Source: an uncultured Pseudomonadota bacterium
GTDB taxonomy: Bacteria > Pseudomonadota > Gammaproteobacteria > Methylococcales > Methylomonadaceae
Length of the DNA stretch: 64,000 bases
Assembly: GCA_903834465.1 (NCBI GenBank)
Contig: CAILJB010000055.1
Span: 25,219-89,218, forward strand
Direction: 5' to 3'
Shown here: piece after piece, positions 1 through 10,150 of the stretch
Layout: the number at the start of each line of letters is the position of its first letter
Numbering within the stretch: the stretch's first letter is position 1
The notes under the pieces: model-generated
The model's input: the letters and a program-made list of their open reading frames with translations, nothing else
Databases searched by the model: none
What the model was told of the DNA's origin: nothing
Translations under genes and position numbers: made by a program

Positions 1-1
1 A

Positions 2-70
2 GCATTGGAAAAAGGGTATCAATTTGATCAAATTATTCAGCTTGTTGACGCATCAGGATTACAGGATTAA
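2..70 (+). CDS. 3' end of an unidentified protein (partial)
   Basis: An open frame runs in from the left edge of the window and ends at TAA, giving the last 22 residues of a protein (ending in DASGLQD). There is too little sequence to name a family. It lies next to a decayed integrase, so it may belong to the same former mobile island, but that is only inference. Confidence 0.35.
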   Translation, partial: ALEKGYQFDQIIQLVDASGLQD

Positions 71-276
71 CAGTAATGGCGCGGGTAGGTTTCATTTTTC
101 AGGTGTTTTTGTCGCGCCACCGTGACTGATGCCGCGAGTTTTGGTGAATATCGTGGATGGTTCGGGTCTAAATAATCAGGGATGTGACTTATTTGTTCAC
201 CAAAGAAAAAGGAGGGTTTGTAATTTATCGATGCTAACCATTGTTTCAAATCGTTAACATTAACGGTGGTTGAATG
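67..276 (-). pseudogene. Remnant of a conserved hypothetical protein (FFFGEQ / HPRYSPKLAA motifs)
   Basis: The minus-strand frame stays open from just after the integrase remnant's stop codon and encodes about 60 residues. These include FFFGEQISHIPDYLDP and NHPRYSPKLAASV, which resemble a hypothetical family I recall from gammaproteobacteria, where a tryptophan-rich continuation normally follows PKLAA. Here the text turns into unrelated residues and stops, so this looks like a fragment broken by a frameshift. It has no ATG and no ribosome binding site. Its frame is the same as that of the integrase remnant upstream. Family assignment is from memory and weak. Confidence 0.35.
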
Positions 277-501
277 CTAGTCTGGTTTAGTTTTATAAGC
301 GATTCTAGCTTTTTCATAGTTAATAGTTTTAACATCACTAACGCCAAGTGCTAATAATTTTTATTTGCCTGCAACGCGATATTTAAGCCGAAAGTATTTA
401 GAGCTGTTTGGATTAACCAATAAAAACATGCCTTTTTTATCTGCGAGTTTATAAGGCTTATCTTTGGCTTTGGTGTTCTTGTAGGTGGTATCTGTGAGTA
501 T
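277..501 (-). pseudogene. Decayed tyrosine integrase, N-terminal arm-binding domain (DUF4102 type)
   Basis: Read on the minus strand, this frame gives residues typical of the N-terminal arm-binding domain of P4-type integrases: LTDTTYKNTKAKDKPYKLAD, then GMFLLVNPNSSKYFRLKY and LLALGV. The expected ATG is an ATA at 499-501. A TAA at 361-363 interrupts the frame after RVAGK, and another stop follows at 277. The catalytic R-H-R-Y domain is absent, so the gene is dead. It lies just beyond the 3' end of tRNA-Leu, where such integrases insert. This supports a former integrative element at this tRNA. The G/C-run-rich stretch at 502-545 resembles the region usually found between an att site and its integrase. 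Confidence 0.75.
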
Positions 502-596
502 TGGGGGTATCTATTCTGGGGTTAGAAAACATGCCCCGAAAAATACCCCTTGAGTCGGTGGTATGTCAATGTATTTTATTGAATACCGTTGGACAA

Positions 597-630
597 TAAA
601 AAACCCGCCAAGTTAGAAAATTTGCGGGCT
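597..630 (-). terminator. Rho-independent terminator after tRNA-Leu
   Basis: On the minus strand GCCCGC and GCGGGT form a stem with an A/T-rich loop, followed by a run of six T. It lies about 35 bases past the CCA end of tRNA-Leu and would end the secG–tRNA transcript. Confidence 0.7.
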
Positions 631-664
631 TTTGGACTTCTTTGCATCTTACTGGATGCTTATT

Positions 665-749
665 TGGTGCCGATGACTGGACTCGAACCAGCATGACTTG
701 CGTCACCACCCCCTCAAGATGGCGTGTCTACCAATTTCACCACATCGGC
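665..749 (-). tRNA. tRNA-Leu (anticodon GAG)
   Basis: The minus strand folds into a class II tRNA. It has a perfect 7-bp acceptor stem (GCCGATG/CATCGGC), discriminator A and an encoded CCA. The D-arm contains TTGGTAGACACG, the anticodon loop CTTGAGG carries GAG, a variable arm is present, and the T-loop is GGTTCGAGTCC. It follows secG on the same strand, the same order as secG–leuU in E. coli, so the two are probably co-transcribed. A degraded integrase just past its 3' end suggests that this tRNA served as an attachment site. Confidence 0.95.
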
Positions 750-760
750 TAAACTTTTAT

Positions 761-1132
761 TTATTTAGTTTTTTCAACCGCCGCCGCTTCAGGGACAGGA
801 ATTTCAGAAGCAGCAGGTTTTGCATCAGTTATGCTCGGCACATCTTGCTCTGTTTTGCTAGGATTAACAATTAAATCTTTTGCAACAGATTGTTGGCTAT
901 TCATAACCGCTAAGCCCAAACTTGTTGTAAAAAACAATGTTGCCAAAACAGCTGTTGAGCGTGATAAGAATGAAGCCGCACCTTGTGCGCCAAACACGGA
1001 ACCTGACGAACCTGTGCCAAATGCTGCGCCGGCATCTGCACCTTTACCTTGTTGCATCAGCACTAAGCCAATAACCCCTAATCCCAACAACACATGAATA
1101 ACAATAATGACTTGATACATAGACCGGCTCAA
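761..1132 (-). CDS. secG: SecG, preprotein translocase subunit
   Basis: This is the small inner-membrane subunit of the SecYEG channel, which helps SecA-driven protein export. The 123 residues start with a hydrophobic segment (about 5-26). The conserved QQGKGADAGAAFG and GSSGSVFGAQGAASFLSR stretch follows, then a second membrane span at about 58-78. The C-terminal tail is a typical low-complexity Ala/Pro/Glu stretch. The gene lies between glmM and tRNA-Leu on the same strand, the usual gammaproteobacterial order (tpiA is absent here). The 83-base gap to glmM contains no clear terminator, so read-through from glmM is possible. Confidence 0.95.
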   Translation of the reverse strand: MSRSMYQVIIVIHVLLGLGVIGLVLMQQGKGADAGAAFGTGSSGSVFGAQGAASFLSRSTAVLATLFFTTSLGLAVMNSQQSVAKDLIVNPSKTEQDVPSITDAKPAASEIPVPEAAAVEKTK

Positions 1133-1215
1133 ACTGTAAAAGCGGTTAAAAATCTAAAATACTGCCGCAACATAGCGACTAATTGTCCCTATCATAGCCT
1201 CTAAAATAGTTTTAT

Positions 1216-2553
1216 TCAAGCAGCGATTGCCCGTTGCACATCATCGGCTAATTGCTTAGCATAATTTTCAACAGTCGTATAATCACGCCCTTCAACCATC
1301 ACACGAATCAAAGGTTCTGTTCCCGATGCACGCAATAAAACGCGCCCTTCATTGCCTAACGCCTGTTCCACAGCACGCACAGCATTTTGAATTCCAGTAT
1401 GATTTAAATCCACTTTTTGCGCGGTACTCACGTTAATTAACACTTGTGGATATTTTTGCATTCCCGATTTCAAATCATGCAGCGATAAGCCTGTTTTTTG
1501 CATTTCAGCAATCACTTGCAACGCGGCAATAATACCGTCACCGGTTGTGGTTTTATCCAAACAAATAATATGCCCAGAATTTTCCCCTCCAATCATTCCT
1601 TTGTGTTCTGCCAGCATTTCAATGACATAACGATCACCCACATTAGCGCGTAACAACGGTATATTTAAAGCGTTCAGCGCATGTTCCATACCCAAATTCG
1701 TCATCAACGTACCAACTACAGGACCTGTGAATAAACCAGCGGTCAGACGTGCTTTTGCGATGATATAAATCAATTCATCACCATCAACCAATTCACCTTT
1801 GTGATCGACCATAATGACACGATCGCCATCACCGTCTAAAGCAATGCCAAAATCCGCTTTTTGTTCTATAACCGTTTGTACTAAATTTTCTGGGCTGGTC
1901 GCACCATAACCTTCATTGATATTTAAGCCATCGGGTTCTGCCCCAATTGTAATCACCGTTGCGCCAAGTTCTTTGAAAACGTGTGGGGCAACGTGATACG
2001 TCGCGCCATTCGCACAATCAATTACAATTTTCATCCCATCAAACGCTAATCCAGCCGCGACACTCGCTTTACAAAACTCGATATACCGTCCAGCGGCATC
2101 AACCACCCGTTTAGCTTTACCGAGTTTTGATGAATCCACTGTCGTAATCGGTAAATCTAAATAGGCTTCAATTTTTCGCTCAATATCATCAGGTAATTTC
2201 GTTCCTTGCGCTGAAAAAAATTTAATACCGTTGTCGTAATACGGATTATGCGAGGCACTAATCACAATACCCGCTTTTGCATGTAATGTGCGCGTTAAAT
2301 AAGCCACTGCTGGCGTGGGCATCGGACCTAATAAGCGTGTATCAACACCTGCGGCCGTTAGACCCGCTTCTAATGCCGATTCAAACATATAACCCGAAAT
2401 GCGCGTATCTTTACCCACCAGCACAAAATTATGTCCTTCATTCGCAAAAACTTGCCCAGCCGCCCAGCCAAGTTTTAGTAAAAAATCCGGTGTAATGGGC
2501 GGTACACCGACTTTGCCTCGAATACCATCAGTTCCAAAATATTTTTTTGTCAT
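1216..2553 (-). CDS. glmM: GlmM, phosphoglucosamine mutase
   Basis: GlmM converts glucosamine-6-phosphate to glucosamine-1-phosphate in the cytoplasm, on the way to UDP-GlcNAc for peptidoglycan and lipopolysaccharide. The 445-residue length is normal for the family. The phosphoserine loop is [13 protein letters not shown] (about residue 100). The metal-binding loop is DGDGDR (about 240). GGENSGH is the sugar-binding loop and [12 protein letters not shown] the phosphate-binding loop. It lies between ftsH and secG as usual, but folP, often found between ftsH and glmM, is missing. A terminator upstream separates it from ftsH, so it probably has its own promoter in the 2554-2580 region. Confidence 0.97.
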   Translation of the reverse strand: MTKKYFGTDGIRGKVGVPPITPDFLLKLGWAAGQVFANEGHNFVLVGKDTRISGYMFESALEAGLTAAGVDTRLLGPMPTPAVAYLTRTLHAKAGIVISASHNPYYDNGIKFFSAQGTKLPDDIERKIEAYLDLPITTVDSSKLGKAKRVVDAAGRYIEFCKASVAAGLAFDGMKIVIDCANGATYHVAPHVFKELGATVITIGAEPDGLNINEGYGATSPENLVQTVIEQKADFGIALDGDGDRVIMVDHKGELVDGDELIYIIAKARLTAGLFTGPVVGTLMTNLGMEHALNALNIPLLRANVGDRYVIEMLAEHKGMIGGENSGHIICLDKTTTGDGIIAALQVIAEMQKTGLSLHDLKSGMQKYPQVLINVSTAQKVDLNHTGIQNAVRAVEQALGNEGRVLLRASGTEPLIRVMVEGRDYTTVENYAKQLADDVQRAIAA

Positions 2554-2579
2554 AGCGTATCTTCCTAAAATGCAGTGAT

Positions 2580-2611
2580 AAAAAAAGGAGAAGCGTGTGG
2601 CACTTCTCCTT
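2580..2611 (-). terminator. Terminator after ftsH
   Basis: AAGGAGAAG and CTTCTCCTT form a 9-bp stem. On the minus strand it is followed by a run of at least six T. It lies 25 bases past the ftsH stop and separates ftsH from glmM. Confidence 0.8.
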
Positions 2612-2635
2612 CATCATTACGATTTAAACGAGTGT

Positions 2636-4561
2636 TTAGTGTTGCTCGATAGCATCATCCAACGATGGTGAATCATTTTTTGATTCGCCAATTACAATAT
2701 GCAAACCACCTTTAGGCGGCATATCATTCCAACCTTCTGGATCGCGCACGGGTTTACGCGCCATCAAATCATCAATCATATTTTTATCGATGGTTTCGTA
2801 TTTCATCAACGCCGCTGCCATACTGTGCAAAATATCCATATTTTCTTTCAGAATTTTCTCAGCACGCGCGTAGTTTTTATCAATGAATGTACGAATTTCC
2901 TCATCGATACTATGCGAGGTTTCTTCAGCAACGGTTTTGTGACGTGTGACAGAACGCCCTAAAAATACTTCGCCTTCTTCTTCGCTGTATGACAAAGGAC
3001 CTAAACGTTGTGAAAATCCCCATTTTGTGACCATGTTTCGCGCCAACTCCGTCGCACGTTCAATATCATTCGATGCGCCGGTACTAACTTGCTCCCAACC
3101 AAAAATAATTTCTTCGGCAATACGACCGCCGTACAAACTTGAAATCATGCTATCCAATTTTTGTTTACTGGCACTGTATTGATCGCGTTCAGGCAAAAAC
3201 ATTGTCACACCTAATGCACGACCACGCGGCATGATGCTAACTTTATAAACGGGATCGTGTTCCGGTACTAATTTGCCCACAATCGCATGACCGGCTTCGT
3301 GATACGCGGTCATTTCCTTTTCTTTTTCATTCATCACCATTGAGTAGCGTTCTGCGCCCATGATAATTTTGTCTTTAGCTTTTTCCAAATCAGCCATGCT
3401 GACAACACGCTTGTTCATGCGTGCTGCAAACAATGCCGCTTCGTTAATTAAATTCGCCAAATCCGCACCTGAGAAACCAGGTGTGCCTTGCGCGATATAT
3501 TTAACTTCCACGTCATCTGCGCTTGGTACTTTTTTGATATGTACACTCAAAATTTGTTCACGTCCGCGCACATCAGGCAAACCGACGGTAACTTGTCGAT
3601 CAAAACGACCTGGACGCAACAACGCTTTATCAAGTACATCAGGACGGTTTGTGGCGGCGATGACAATAATGCCTTCGTTACCTTCAAAACCATCCATTTC
3701 AACTAGCAACTGATTCAATGTTTGTTCGCGTTCATCATTACCGCCGCCTAAACCTGCACCCCGTTGACGACCAACAGCATCTATTTCGTCGATAAAAATA
3801 ATGCACGGCGCATGTTTTTTTGCTGTATCAAACATATCACGCACGCGAGATGCCCCGACACCGACAAACATTTCCACAAAATCAGAACCTGAAATGGTAA
3901 AAAATGGCACTTTCGCTTCACCCGCAATGGCGCGAGCTAATAATGTTTTACCTGTTCCAGGTGGTCCAATCATTAACGCACCGCGTGGAATTTTACCGCC
4001 TAACTTTTGGTATTTTGCAGGGTCGCGCAGAAAATCGACCATTTCTTCAACTTCTTCTTTGGCTTCGTCACAACCTGCGACATCGGTGAAGTTGATTTTG
4101 ATTTGGTCTTCTTCAAGCATACGCGCTTTACTTTTACCAAAACCCATCGGATTACGACCACCAGGACCGCCGCTGTTCATTTGACGCATGAAAAACACCC
4201 ACACGCCAATCAACAACACCATTGGTCCAAACGATACCAACAATTGCATCAGCAACGAAGGTTGATCGGGGGGTACGGCTTTAATTTCAACATTATTTGC
4301 CAACAAATCATCAACTAAATGGGCATCTGTAGGGGCATAAGTTTTAAAAATTTGTCCGCTTTGCAGCTTACCTTTAACAATGTGTTCATCAATGATGACT
4401 TGTTGAACTTGTCCTGCTTTAACGGAATCAATAAATTGCGAATAAGACACTGATGAATCCACGCGCTCATTTTGCGGGCTGCTGCCAAAATTATTAAACA
4501 GTGACATCAGCAGCATAGCGATGACACTCCAGATGAGTATATTTTTTATCATATCGTTCAA
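2636..4561 (-). CDS. ftsH: FtsH, ATP-dependent zinc metalloprotease
   Basis: FtsH is a membrane-anchored AAA+ protease that removes damaged membrane proteins and short-lived regulators such as LpxC. The 641 residues show two membrane spans (about 6-24 and 106-125) around a periplasmic domain. The AAA module has Walker A GPPGTGKT (about 198) and Walker [12 protein letters not shown], followed by the second region of homology around [18 protein letters not shown]. The zinc site is HEAGH (about 420). Length and all motifs are intact. rlmE lies upstream on the same strand, the classical rlmE–ftsH pair, and a hairpin terminator follows the stop. Confidence 0.98.
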   Translation of the reverse strand: MNDMIKNILIWSVIAMLLMSLFNNFGSSPQNERVDSSVSYSQFIDSVKAGQVQQVIIDEHIVKGKLQSGQIFKTYAPTDAHLVDDLLANNVEIKAVPPDQPSLLMQLLVSFGPMVLLIGVWVFFMRQMNSGGPGGRNPMGFGKSKARMLEEDQIKINFTDVAGCDEAKEEVEEMVDFLRDPAKYQKLGGKIPRGALMIGPPGTGKTLLARAIAGEAKVPFFTISGSDFVEMFVGVGASRVRDMFDTAKKHAPCIIFIDEIDAVGRQRGAGLGGGNDEREQTLNQLLVEMDGFEGNEGIIVIAATNRPDVLDKALLRPGRFDRQVTVGLPDVRGREQILSVHIKKVPSADDVEVKYIAQGTPGFSGADLANLINEAALFAARMNKRVVSMADLEKAKDKIIMGAERYSMVMNEKEKEMTAYHEAGHAIVGKLVPEHDPVYKVSIMPRGRALGVTMFLPERDQYSASKQKLDSMISSLYGGRIAEEIIFGWEQVSTGASNDIERATELARNMVTKWGFSQRLGPLSYSEEEGEVFLGRSVTRHKTVAEETSHSIDEEIRTFIDKNYARAEKILKENMDILHSMAAALMKYETIDKNMIDDLMARKPVRDPEGWNDMPPKGGLHIVIGESKNDSPSLDDAIEQH

Positions 4562-4647
4562 TTTAAACGCCCTAGACCGGAAGAACGGCTCTCAATTTTT
4601 CAAAAACTGAGTGATTATATCGGGAATAATGTTTCCCCGACGGTTTT

Positions 4648-5274
4648 TTATACATTTGATTTGAAGCCTTTTGCCAAAATATAAACTTCATTACTGCGTG
4701 GACGGGAGGCTTTAGGTTTTCGGATAGTAACCGTAGCAAAGGCTAGTTGCACCTCTTTATGAAACGCTTCAAAGCCTTCGCCTTGAAATAATTTAACTAA
4801 AAAAGTACCATTTTTTGCTAATACGGTTTTTGCGGTATCTAATGCCAATTCGCCTAAATAAATAGCCCTCGCTTGATCGGTATTTTTATTCCCGCTCATA
4901 TTCGGTGCCATATCAGACATGACTAAATGAATTGGCTCATTATTTAAAACGGCGTAAAGTTCGTTCAATACACTTTCTTCACGAAAGTCGCCAATAATCA
5001 TATCTACGCCGTCGAGCGGTTCCATTGGCAAAATATCTAACGCCACTAATCGTCCATTTTTACCGAGTAACTGCCGTGCAAATTGTGACCAACCACCTGG
5101 CGCAGCACCTAAATCGACAATATTCATCCCCGCTTTGATTAGATGGTCTTTTTCGTGTAATTCTTTGAGCTTGAATACGGCGCGAGAACGATACCCTTGC
5201 GCTTGTGCCATTTTGACGTATTCATCATCAAAATGTTCCTGCATCCAGCGATTACTGCTTTTAGTTCGTGCCAT
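4648..5274 (-). CDS. rlmE: RlmE, 23S rRNA 2'-O-methyltransferase
   Basis: RlmE (RrmJ/FtsJ) methylates the 2'-OH of U2552 in 23S rRNA using S-adenosylmethionine during late 50S assembly. The 208-residue protein has the SAM-binding motif [12 protein letters not shown], and residues matching the catalytic K-D-K-E tetrad occur in FKLKE, MSDMAPN, LVKLFQG and SNEVYIL. It is upstream of and co-directional with ftsH (86-base gap), and divergent from yhbY. Both pairings are conserved in gammaproteobacteria. Confidence 0.97.
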   Translation of the reverse strand: MARTKSSNRWMQEHFDDEYVKMAQAQGYRSRAVFKLKELHEKDHLIKAGMNIVDLGAAPGGWSQFARQLLGKNGRLVALDILPMEPLDGVDMIIGDFREESVLNELYAVLNNEPIHLVMSDMAPNMSGNKNTDQARAIYLGELALDTAKTVLAKNGTFLVKLFQGEGFEAFHKEVQLAFATVTIRKPKASRPRSNEVYILAKGFKSNV

Positions 5275-5325
5275 AATGCGCCATTTTTAGTGTAGAATTG
5301 AGTTTTTTGATTGTAGGAATAATGT

Positions 5326-5598
5326 GTGGATGCTGTAAAAAAGAAAAAGTTTAAATCGGACGCGCATCACTTAAAGCCAGTCGTGATGATTGGTCAAGCG
5401 GGTTTAACAACAGCGGTGTTAGCAGAAATTGAATTGGCACTGGATAGTCATGAATTGATTAAAGTAAAAATTCGCGCTGAACGTGATGAGCGCAAAGCGA
5501 TTGGTGAAAAAATTTGCTCTGCTACAAAAGCAGAATTGGTGCAGTCGATTGGTCAAATTATTGTAATTTATCGTTTGAATCCGAATAAAAAATCTTAA
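5326..5598 (+). CDS. yhbY: YhbY, CRM-domain RNA-binding protein
   Basis: This small cytoplasmic protein consists of a single CRM domain and associates with pre-50S ribosomal particles in E. coli. The 90 residues contain LKPVVMIGQAGLT, then IELALDSHELIKVKI and a final IVIYRLNP strand, the family signature. The start is GTG at 5326, preceded by TAGGA at 5314-5318. An ATG at 5322 is out of frame. It is divergent from rlmE, the usual arrangement. The 260 bases after it hold only a weak hairpin at about 5640-5660 and nothing else I can name. Confidence 0.93.
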   Translation: MDAVKKKKFKSDAHHLKPVVMIGQAGLTTAVLAEIELALDSHELIKVKIRAERDERKAIGEKICSATKAELVQSIGQIIVIYRLNPNKKS

Positions 5599-5861
5599 TT
5601 TCGTAAAATAACAGTGCTTCAACAGTGTGTATTTTATAAGCAGATAATCTTTTCTGCTACTGTTGAATGCCTGTTCTTGCTTGGATAAACACTTTTCTTT
5701 GAATGTCGAAATATTGCCCCTTAACTATTTTATTTTTTGTAATTTCCGACAGTTTTTAAGATTTACTCACAACCATGTTCCTCATTCTTCCCTTGATTGG
5801 AATCGTATATGGACTCTCCTCATTTTGCAAGCCTATTTCATATTTGGATATAGCGAAATCA

Positions 5862-8063
5862 TTACAAAATCAGCCACTGTGTGAGCATTTCAAAATCTAA
5901 TTGACGCAATCGTTCTGCTAGTTGTGTCGCTAATATTTGGTCGATTTTTTCAATGTGTTCAATCACACATGAACAATTTTCAACATCTAATCCCATAACT
6001 GCTTCACGCAATGCAGCTATTAGCTCCGGTGATTCATTTTGCAACGACGTGAAATCCACCACATTATTTTCAGTTGATGCGGTTTTTTCGGGTGTTCCAT
6101 AAATGAAACTTACCCCAAGTTGTTTTGCCATACAATTGAAAATTTCGGAATCACGATACGGTTTATTCACAATATCATCAACGCCCGCCGCTAGAAAATC
6201 TTGGCGTTGTTCTACGAAAACCGATGCTGTCACCGCCACAATTTTTACTTTGTCGCCATTGGGTAATGCACGAATGCGGCGTGTTGCTTCAACACCATCC
6301 ATTACCGGCATTCGTCTATCCATCCAAATAAAATCCGGTTGTAGCAGTTGAAATTGCTCAATACCTTCTAGTCCATTAAGTGCTTCGTAAACCTCAAATC
6401 CAACGCAAGCTAATAAATTCTTTAATAACAAACGATTTTCCAATTGGTCTTCTACAATTAACACGCGGTAACGTGGTTGCCCTTTTTCTAACCCCACAAC
6501 TTGTAATGCGCTGCTGTTAGAGAGTGATTGAACCTCAGTTTGTGCAACTTTGATAACAGGCAATTTAAGCGTAAAACACGAACCTTGGTTTAATACACTC
6601 GTGACGCTAATACTGCCGCCCATCAATTCAACGTATTCTTTAGTAATGGGCAAACCTAAGCCCGTGCCTTTTTGCTCAGATTCACTACTAACTTGTACAA
6701 AGGTATTAAAAATTAGCGGTAAATTGCGCTCAGAAATACCAATCCCCGTATCGTCGATACAAAAAACAAGAACACATCGCTGCGTATCGGAGAATTCTTC
6801 CGTTGTTAAACGCACCTGCACATTGCCTTGTTTTGTGTATTTAATCGCGTTACCAATAAGATTAAGTAAAATTTGTCGTAATTTTGATTCATCCGAATTC
6901 ACAAAACGCGGGAAACTTGAAGATTGATCGAATAACAGTTCTAAGTTTTTAATTTCAGCGCGTTCGTGCATCATGTCAAGCGTGTCACGAATCATCTCGC
7001 CTAAATCAAAATTTGTATTTTCAATCGTAACGCGACCAGCTTCAATTTTTGCCATGTCCAAAATATCGTTAATCAATTCCAATAAATGTTTACCACTATT
7101 GTTAATGATATTTAAATTTTCTCGTTGTATTACATTTAAAGAAGGGTCGCGTTGCATCAATTGTGAAAAACCTAACACCGCATTCATCGGCGTGCGTAAT
7201 TCATGGCTCATATTTGCTAAAAATACACTTTTTGCCCGATTTGCAGCTTCAGCGCGGTCTTTAGTTTTTTCTAATTCCGAACTCAGAATTTGCAAATCTT
7301 GGTTATTACGTTCTAGGGCTTGTGTGCGTTCATTTACGCGTTGTTCAAGATATTCATTTAAAATGCGATAATTATTTTCAGAGTCAAGAATTGCCTGTCT
7401 ACGTTCTTGAATAGATTGCCTCATATTCTCTACACCCGTAGCGAGTAATCCAATTTCATCGATTTGTTTGAGTTTTAATTCACCACTAAAATCACCACTT
7501 GTAATTATTCGAATGGCTTGCAGAATTTGTCGTAACGGTTTAATTACGATGGCATTTAAAATAACCACTAGCGATAAAATAATTGCTAAACTTAGCGAAA
7601 TCAAAGAAATTAAACGATTTAAGGCTTCTTGTTTTAACTGTGTTTCAACAAAACGAGGTGTTAGATAAACTGTCACTGACCCTATTTTTTCTTCCCCATG
7701 CAAAACATCGGCGTGTCGTTCAATAAAACGGTCTTGGATGATTTGATTGGTATCGATACTTTTCCATTGTAAGTCACGGATTTTGCCACGAATAGCTTGC
7801 TTATCATCGGTCACAATCACGGCGTAAGTTTGATTATTGAGCATTTCAATATCAACAATTTTGGTTTGCCACGCTTCGTCCATTTCCCATAATGGTAAAT
7901 TTAAACTTTCGGCTAATCGTTTAATTTGCCTATCCGCTGATTGCTCCAATTCTGCATAAAGTCGTTGCTGCGTGTCGAGATAACTGTTAATTTCATAAAA
8001 ACTCAACACGCTAATGACCACACTCAGCAACGACAAAATGATTTTAGTTTTGATGCTTTGCAT
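5862..8063 (-). CDS. Hybrid sensor histidine kinase (HAMP–HisKA–HATPase–REC)
   Basis: This is an inner-membrane hybrid kinase of 733 residues. A first membrane span (about 6-24) precedes a periplasmic sensor of about 120 residues and a second span (about 150-172). HAMP ([12 protein letters not shown]) and a coiled coil follow. The HisKA motif is [12 protein letters not shown] (about 288), and the HATPase boxes are [20 protein letters not shown] and KGTGLGLP. The receiver domain ends the recognisable part, with the phospho-acceptor Asp in [11 protein letters not shown] (about 581). The last 70 residues are helical without a clear HPt histidine. It starts six bases after a periplasmic binding-protein gene, suggesting a BvgS-like split sensor in which that protein presents the ligand. 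No separate output regulator is adjacent. Confidence 0.9.
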   Translation of the reverse strand: MQSIKTKIILSLLSVVISVLSFYEINSYLDTQQRLYAELEQSADRQIKRLAESLNLPLWEMDEAWQTKIVDIEMLNNQTYAVIVTDDKQAIRGKIRDLQWKSIDTNQIIQDRFIERHADVLHGEEKIGSVTVYLTPRFVETQLKQEALNRLISLISLSLAIILSLVVILNAIVIKPLRQILQAIRIITSGDFSGELKLKQIDEIGLLATGVENMRQSIQERRQAILDSENNYRILNEYLEQRVNERTQALERNNQDLQILSSELEKTKDRAEAANRAKSVFLANMSHELRTPMNAVLGFSQLMQRDPSLNVIQRENLNIINNSGKHLLELINDILDMAKIEAGRVTIENTNFDLGEMIRDTLDMMHERAEIKNLELLFDQSSSFPRFVNSDESKLRQILLNLIGNAIKYTKQGNVQVRLTTEEFSDTQRCVLVFCIDDTGIGISERNLPLIFNTFVQVSSESEQKGTGLGLPITKEYVELMGGSISVTSVLNQGSCFTLKLPVIKVAQTEVQSLSNSSALQVVGLEKGQPRYRVLIVEDQLENRLLLKNLLACVGFEVYEALNGLEGIEQFQLLQPDFIWMDRRMPVMDGVEATRRIRALPNGDKVKIVAVTASVFVEQRQDFLAAGVDDIVNKPYRDSEIFNCMAKQLGVSFIYGTPEKTASTENNVVDFTSLQNESPELIAALREAVMGLDVENCSCVIEHIEKIDQILATQLAERLRQLDFEMLTQWLIL

Positions 8064-8069
8064 AAAATT

Positions 8070-8870
8070 CTAAGGCGATGGATTTTGATAAAGCCGAGTA
8101 AATCGGTTTAATTCTTTAAACCACGAGGAAGGTATTTGTTGTTGATTATAATAGCGGTTAATAATTTCCTGATAATGACCATTTTTAATAATTTGCGCCA
8201 AACCTTGGCGATAGCGTTGTGCAATGGCTTGGGCGTTAGGATAATTTTTGTCCAGCATAATCGCAATGGGTGAAATGGAATGCGGGACGGGAATCGATAC
8301 AAAATTTGCGTGTTCATCGGGGAATAATTTAGCAATCATTTGTTGCCCGACTAAATCAATTTCTAATACTAAATCTAAACGCCCGTGATGCAATTTTTTA
8401 AATAATGATTCTTGGGTATAACTGGTTTCAATGTAAATTCCCAATTGTTCAAATGCCGCGCGATTAGAAATCGTGCCAGATAACGCACCAATACGATAAC
8501 CTTTTAAATCTCGAAGTGTTTTGAATGGAATTGATTTTTGATGCGTGGGGTCGTAGTAATACAAAGAAATCTCAGAAATCGCAATCGGAATAATTGCTGC
8601 GAAATCTTGATTTTCCATGTAAAAAGCAGGATTACCTAAATCGTTATTCGTCGTATCTTCAATTAAACGTTTGAGCGGTCTGAATTCAATGCGAGATTCT
8701 AAACCTGTCACTTTCGACATTGCGGCAATAATCTCGCCACCTAAACCGTTATAGGCTAAATTTTTTGACCAATAAGGAAAACTTTCGTTTGCCTGAAGTA
8801 TGACCACATCGCCGTGAGCCATAGACGTTATAAGCCATAACAAACAGAAGATTAGAATGTATTTCATCAT
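8070..8870 (-). CDS. Periplasmic solute-binding protein, SBP_bac_3 family, probably sensory
   Basis: The 266 residues begin with a signal peptide (hydrophobic to about residue 19, ending SMAHG). A type-II binding fold of the amino-acid-binding kind follows, with YNGLGGEIIAAMSKVTG, DLKGYRIGALSGTISNRAAFEQLG and RLDLVLEIDLVGQQM. There are no permease or ATPase genes nearby. It overlaps apaH by four bases (ATGA) and is followed after six bases by a hybrid histidine kinase, so the likely job is ligand sensing rather than uptake. The ligand cannot be read from sequence. Confidence 0.8.
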   Translation of the reverse strand: MMKYILIFCLLWLITSMAHGDVVILQANESFPYWSKNLAYNGLGGEIIAAMSKVTGLESRIEFRPLKRLIEDTTNNDLGNPAFYMENQDFAAIIPIAISEISLYYYDPTHQKSIPFKTLRDLKGYRIGALSGTISNRAAFEQLGIYIETSYTQESLFKKLHHGRLDLVLEIDLVGQQMIAKLFPDEHANFVSIPVPHSISPIAIMLDKNYPNAQAIAQRYRQGLAQIIKNGHYQEIINRYYNQQQIPSSWFKELNRFTRLYQNPSP

Positions 8871-9682
8871 AAGCGTGGCTTTTGATTACTCGTTACGCTA
8901 AATCGTTGCATATCGTCTAAACGTAATGCTGTTAATTCACGTCCCCAAACGCAACCCGTGTCAAGAGCATAACAATTATTTTTTTTGTAAAATCCCAACG
9001 CTGACCAATGCCCAAAAATAAGTTTTGTTTGCGCTGTTTTGCGTTCTGGCACGTTAAACCACGGTAATAAATGTGCGGGTTGTGAACCTAATTCGCCATT
9101 ATATTCAAAATTTAGTCGTCCGAATTTATCGCAAAATCGCATTCGCGTAAAACAATTAAAAATAAAACGAAGTTGCTCGATGCTTTCCAAATCATCTGAC
9201 CATAAATCGGGTTGATTACCGTAAAGTTGCTCTAAAACATTCTGATAATTGTCACTTCGCAACGCATTTTGTGCCAATGTTGCCATGATTTGCGTTTGCG
9301 CTAAATCCCATTGTGGTGGTAAACCAGCGTGTAATAACCCGAAATCGTGAGCGTAATGAAACAGTGGTTGCTGGCGTAACCAATCCAGTAATTCATCTCT
9401 GTCTGATGCGTTAAAAATTGCTTGCAGCGTATCTTTTTTCTTTGTTCGCTCTGGAAAACTTGCAGTCACCAGCAAATGAATATCATGATTTCCTAAAACT
9501 GTTACAGCTGCTGTCCCTAAATTTTTCACAAAACGAAGTGTTTCTAACGATTTATCGCCTCGATTTACTAAATCCCCCACAAACCATAATTGGTCAGTGT
9601 GTTCGTTGAATTCAATGTAATCGAGCAAATGTAATAATTCGTTAAAACACCCTTGCACGTCACCAATGGCATAAATAGACAT
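8867..9682 (-). CDS. apaH: ApaH, symmetrical Ap4A hydrolase
   Basis: ApaH splits diadenosine tetraphosphate into two ADP and also removes Np4 caps from RNA 5' ends. The 271 residues carry the metallophosphatase motifs GDVQGC (about 8), GDLVNRGDKS and GNHD. C-terminal IFGHWSALG and the ALDTGCVWG motif are also present, all typical of the family. It follows apaG by five bases and overlaps the downstream binding-protein gene by ATGA. That makes a probable four-gene transcript, apaG–apaH–binding protein–kinase, an unusual coupling to signal transduction. Confidence 0.97.
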   Translation of the reverse strand: MSIYAIGDVQGCFNELLHLLDYIEFNEHTDQLWFVGDLVNRGDKSLETLRFVKNLGTAAVTVLGNHDIHLLVTASFPERTKKKDTLQAIFNASDRDELLDWLRQQPLFHYAHDFGLLHAGLPPQWDLAQTQIMATLAQNALRSDNYQNVLEQLYGNQPDLWSDDLESIEQLRFIFNCFTRMRFCDKFGRLNFEYNGELGSQPAHLLPWFNVPERKTAQTKLIFGHWSALGFYKKNNCYALDTGCVWGRELTALRLDDMQRFSVTSNQKPRL

Positions 9683-9687
9683 AATTT

Positions 9688-10110
9688 TTAATGCAACGTG
9701 CGCGGAATAGATAACGTAAAACGCGGAATAGGGGCGTTAAATGTTTCGCCTTTACTGTCACGAAACGTATAAAACCCTTGCATTGTCCCCACATCTGTTT
9801 CGAGTAACGCGCTACTGGTATAGCGAAAATGCTCACCCGCGTTAATTTGTGGACGCATTCCAATCACCCCATCACCGTGGACTTCTTGAATCTTGCCATT
9901 CGCATCGGTTAAAACCCAATGACGTTGTAATAGTTGCACCGTACTTTTACCGGTGTTAGTGATAGTGATAGTATAGGCAAAGATGTAGCGATTCTGGTTC
10001 GCGTCCGAATCCTTTTCGACAAACGACGCGGTGGCTGTAACGCTAATAGTGTGATTTTCATTCATGACAATAATGGCAAAATTCCGTAAATTAACTGATA
10101 TTTTTTGCAT
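9688..10110 (-). CDS. apaG: ApaG (CorD) domain protein
   Basis: ApaG is a small immunoglobulin-like β-sandwich protein, linked in E. coli to cobalt resistance and magnesium efflux. The core runs from ISVTATASFV to RFTLSIPRTLH and contains the family pattern VHGDGVIGMRPQI and GTMQGFYTF. Two starts are possible. ATG at 10110 (140 residues) has AGGA 5-8 bases upstream. ATG at 10065 (125 residues, the usual length) has no good site. I keep the upstream one. It forms the head of the apaG–apaH operon. Confidence 0.95.
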   Translation of the reverse strand: MQKISVNLRNFAIIVMNENHTISVTATASFVEKDSDANQNRYIFAYTITITNTGKSTVQLLQRHWVLTDANGKIQEVHGDGVIGMRPQINAGEHFRYTSSALLETDVGTMQGFYTFRDSKGETFNAPIPRFTLSIPRTLH

Positions 10111-10150
10111 TTTATCCTAATTCACCTTAAATACAGGTAAACGATTCCTT

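Noticed and set aside
5630..5665. Hairpin AGCAGA…TCTGCT after yhbY as a terminator
   Set aside because: The stem is only six bases and no T-run follows.
5663..5884. 73-residue + strand open frame after yhbY
   Set aside because: It has no ribosome binding site, an unusual Cys/Phe/Ile-rich composition, and it overlaps the end of the hybrid kinase gene on the other strand.
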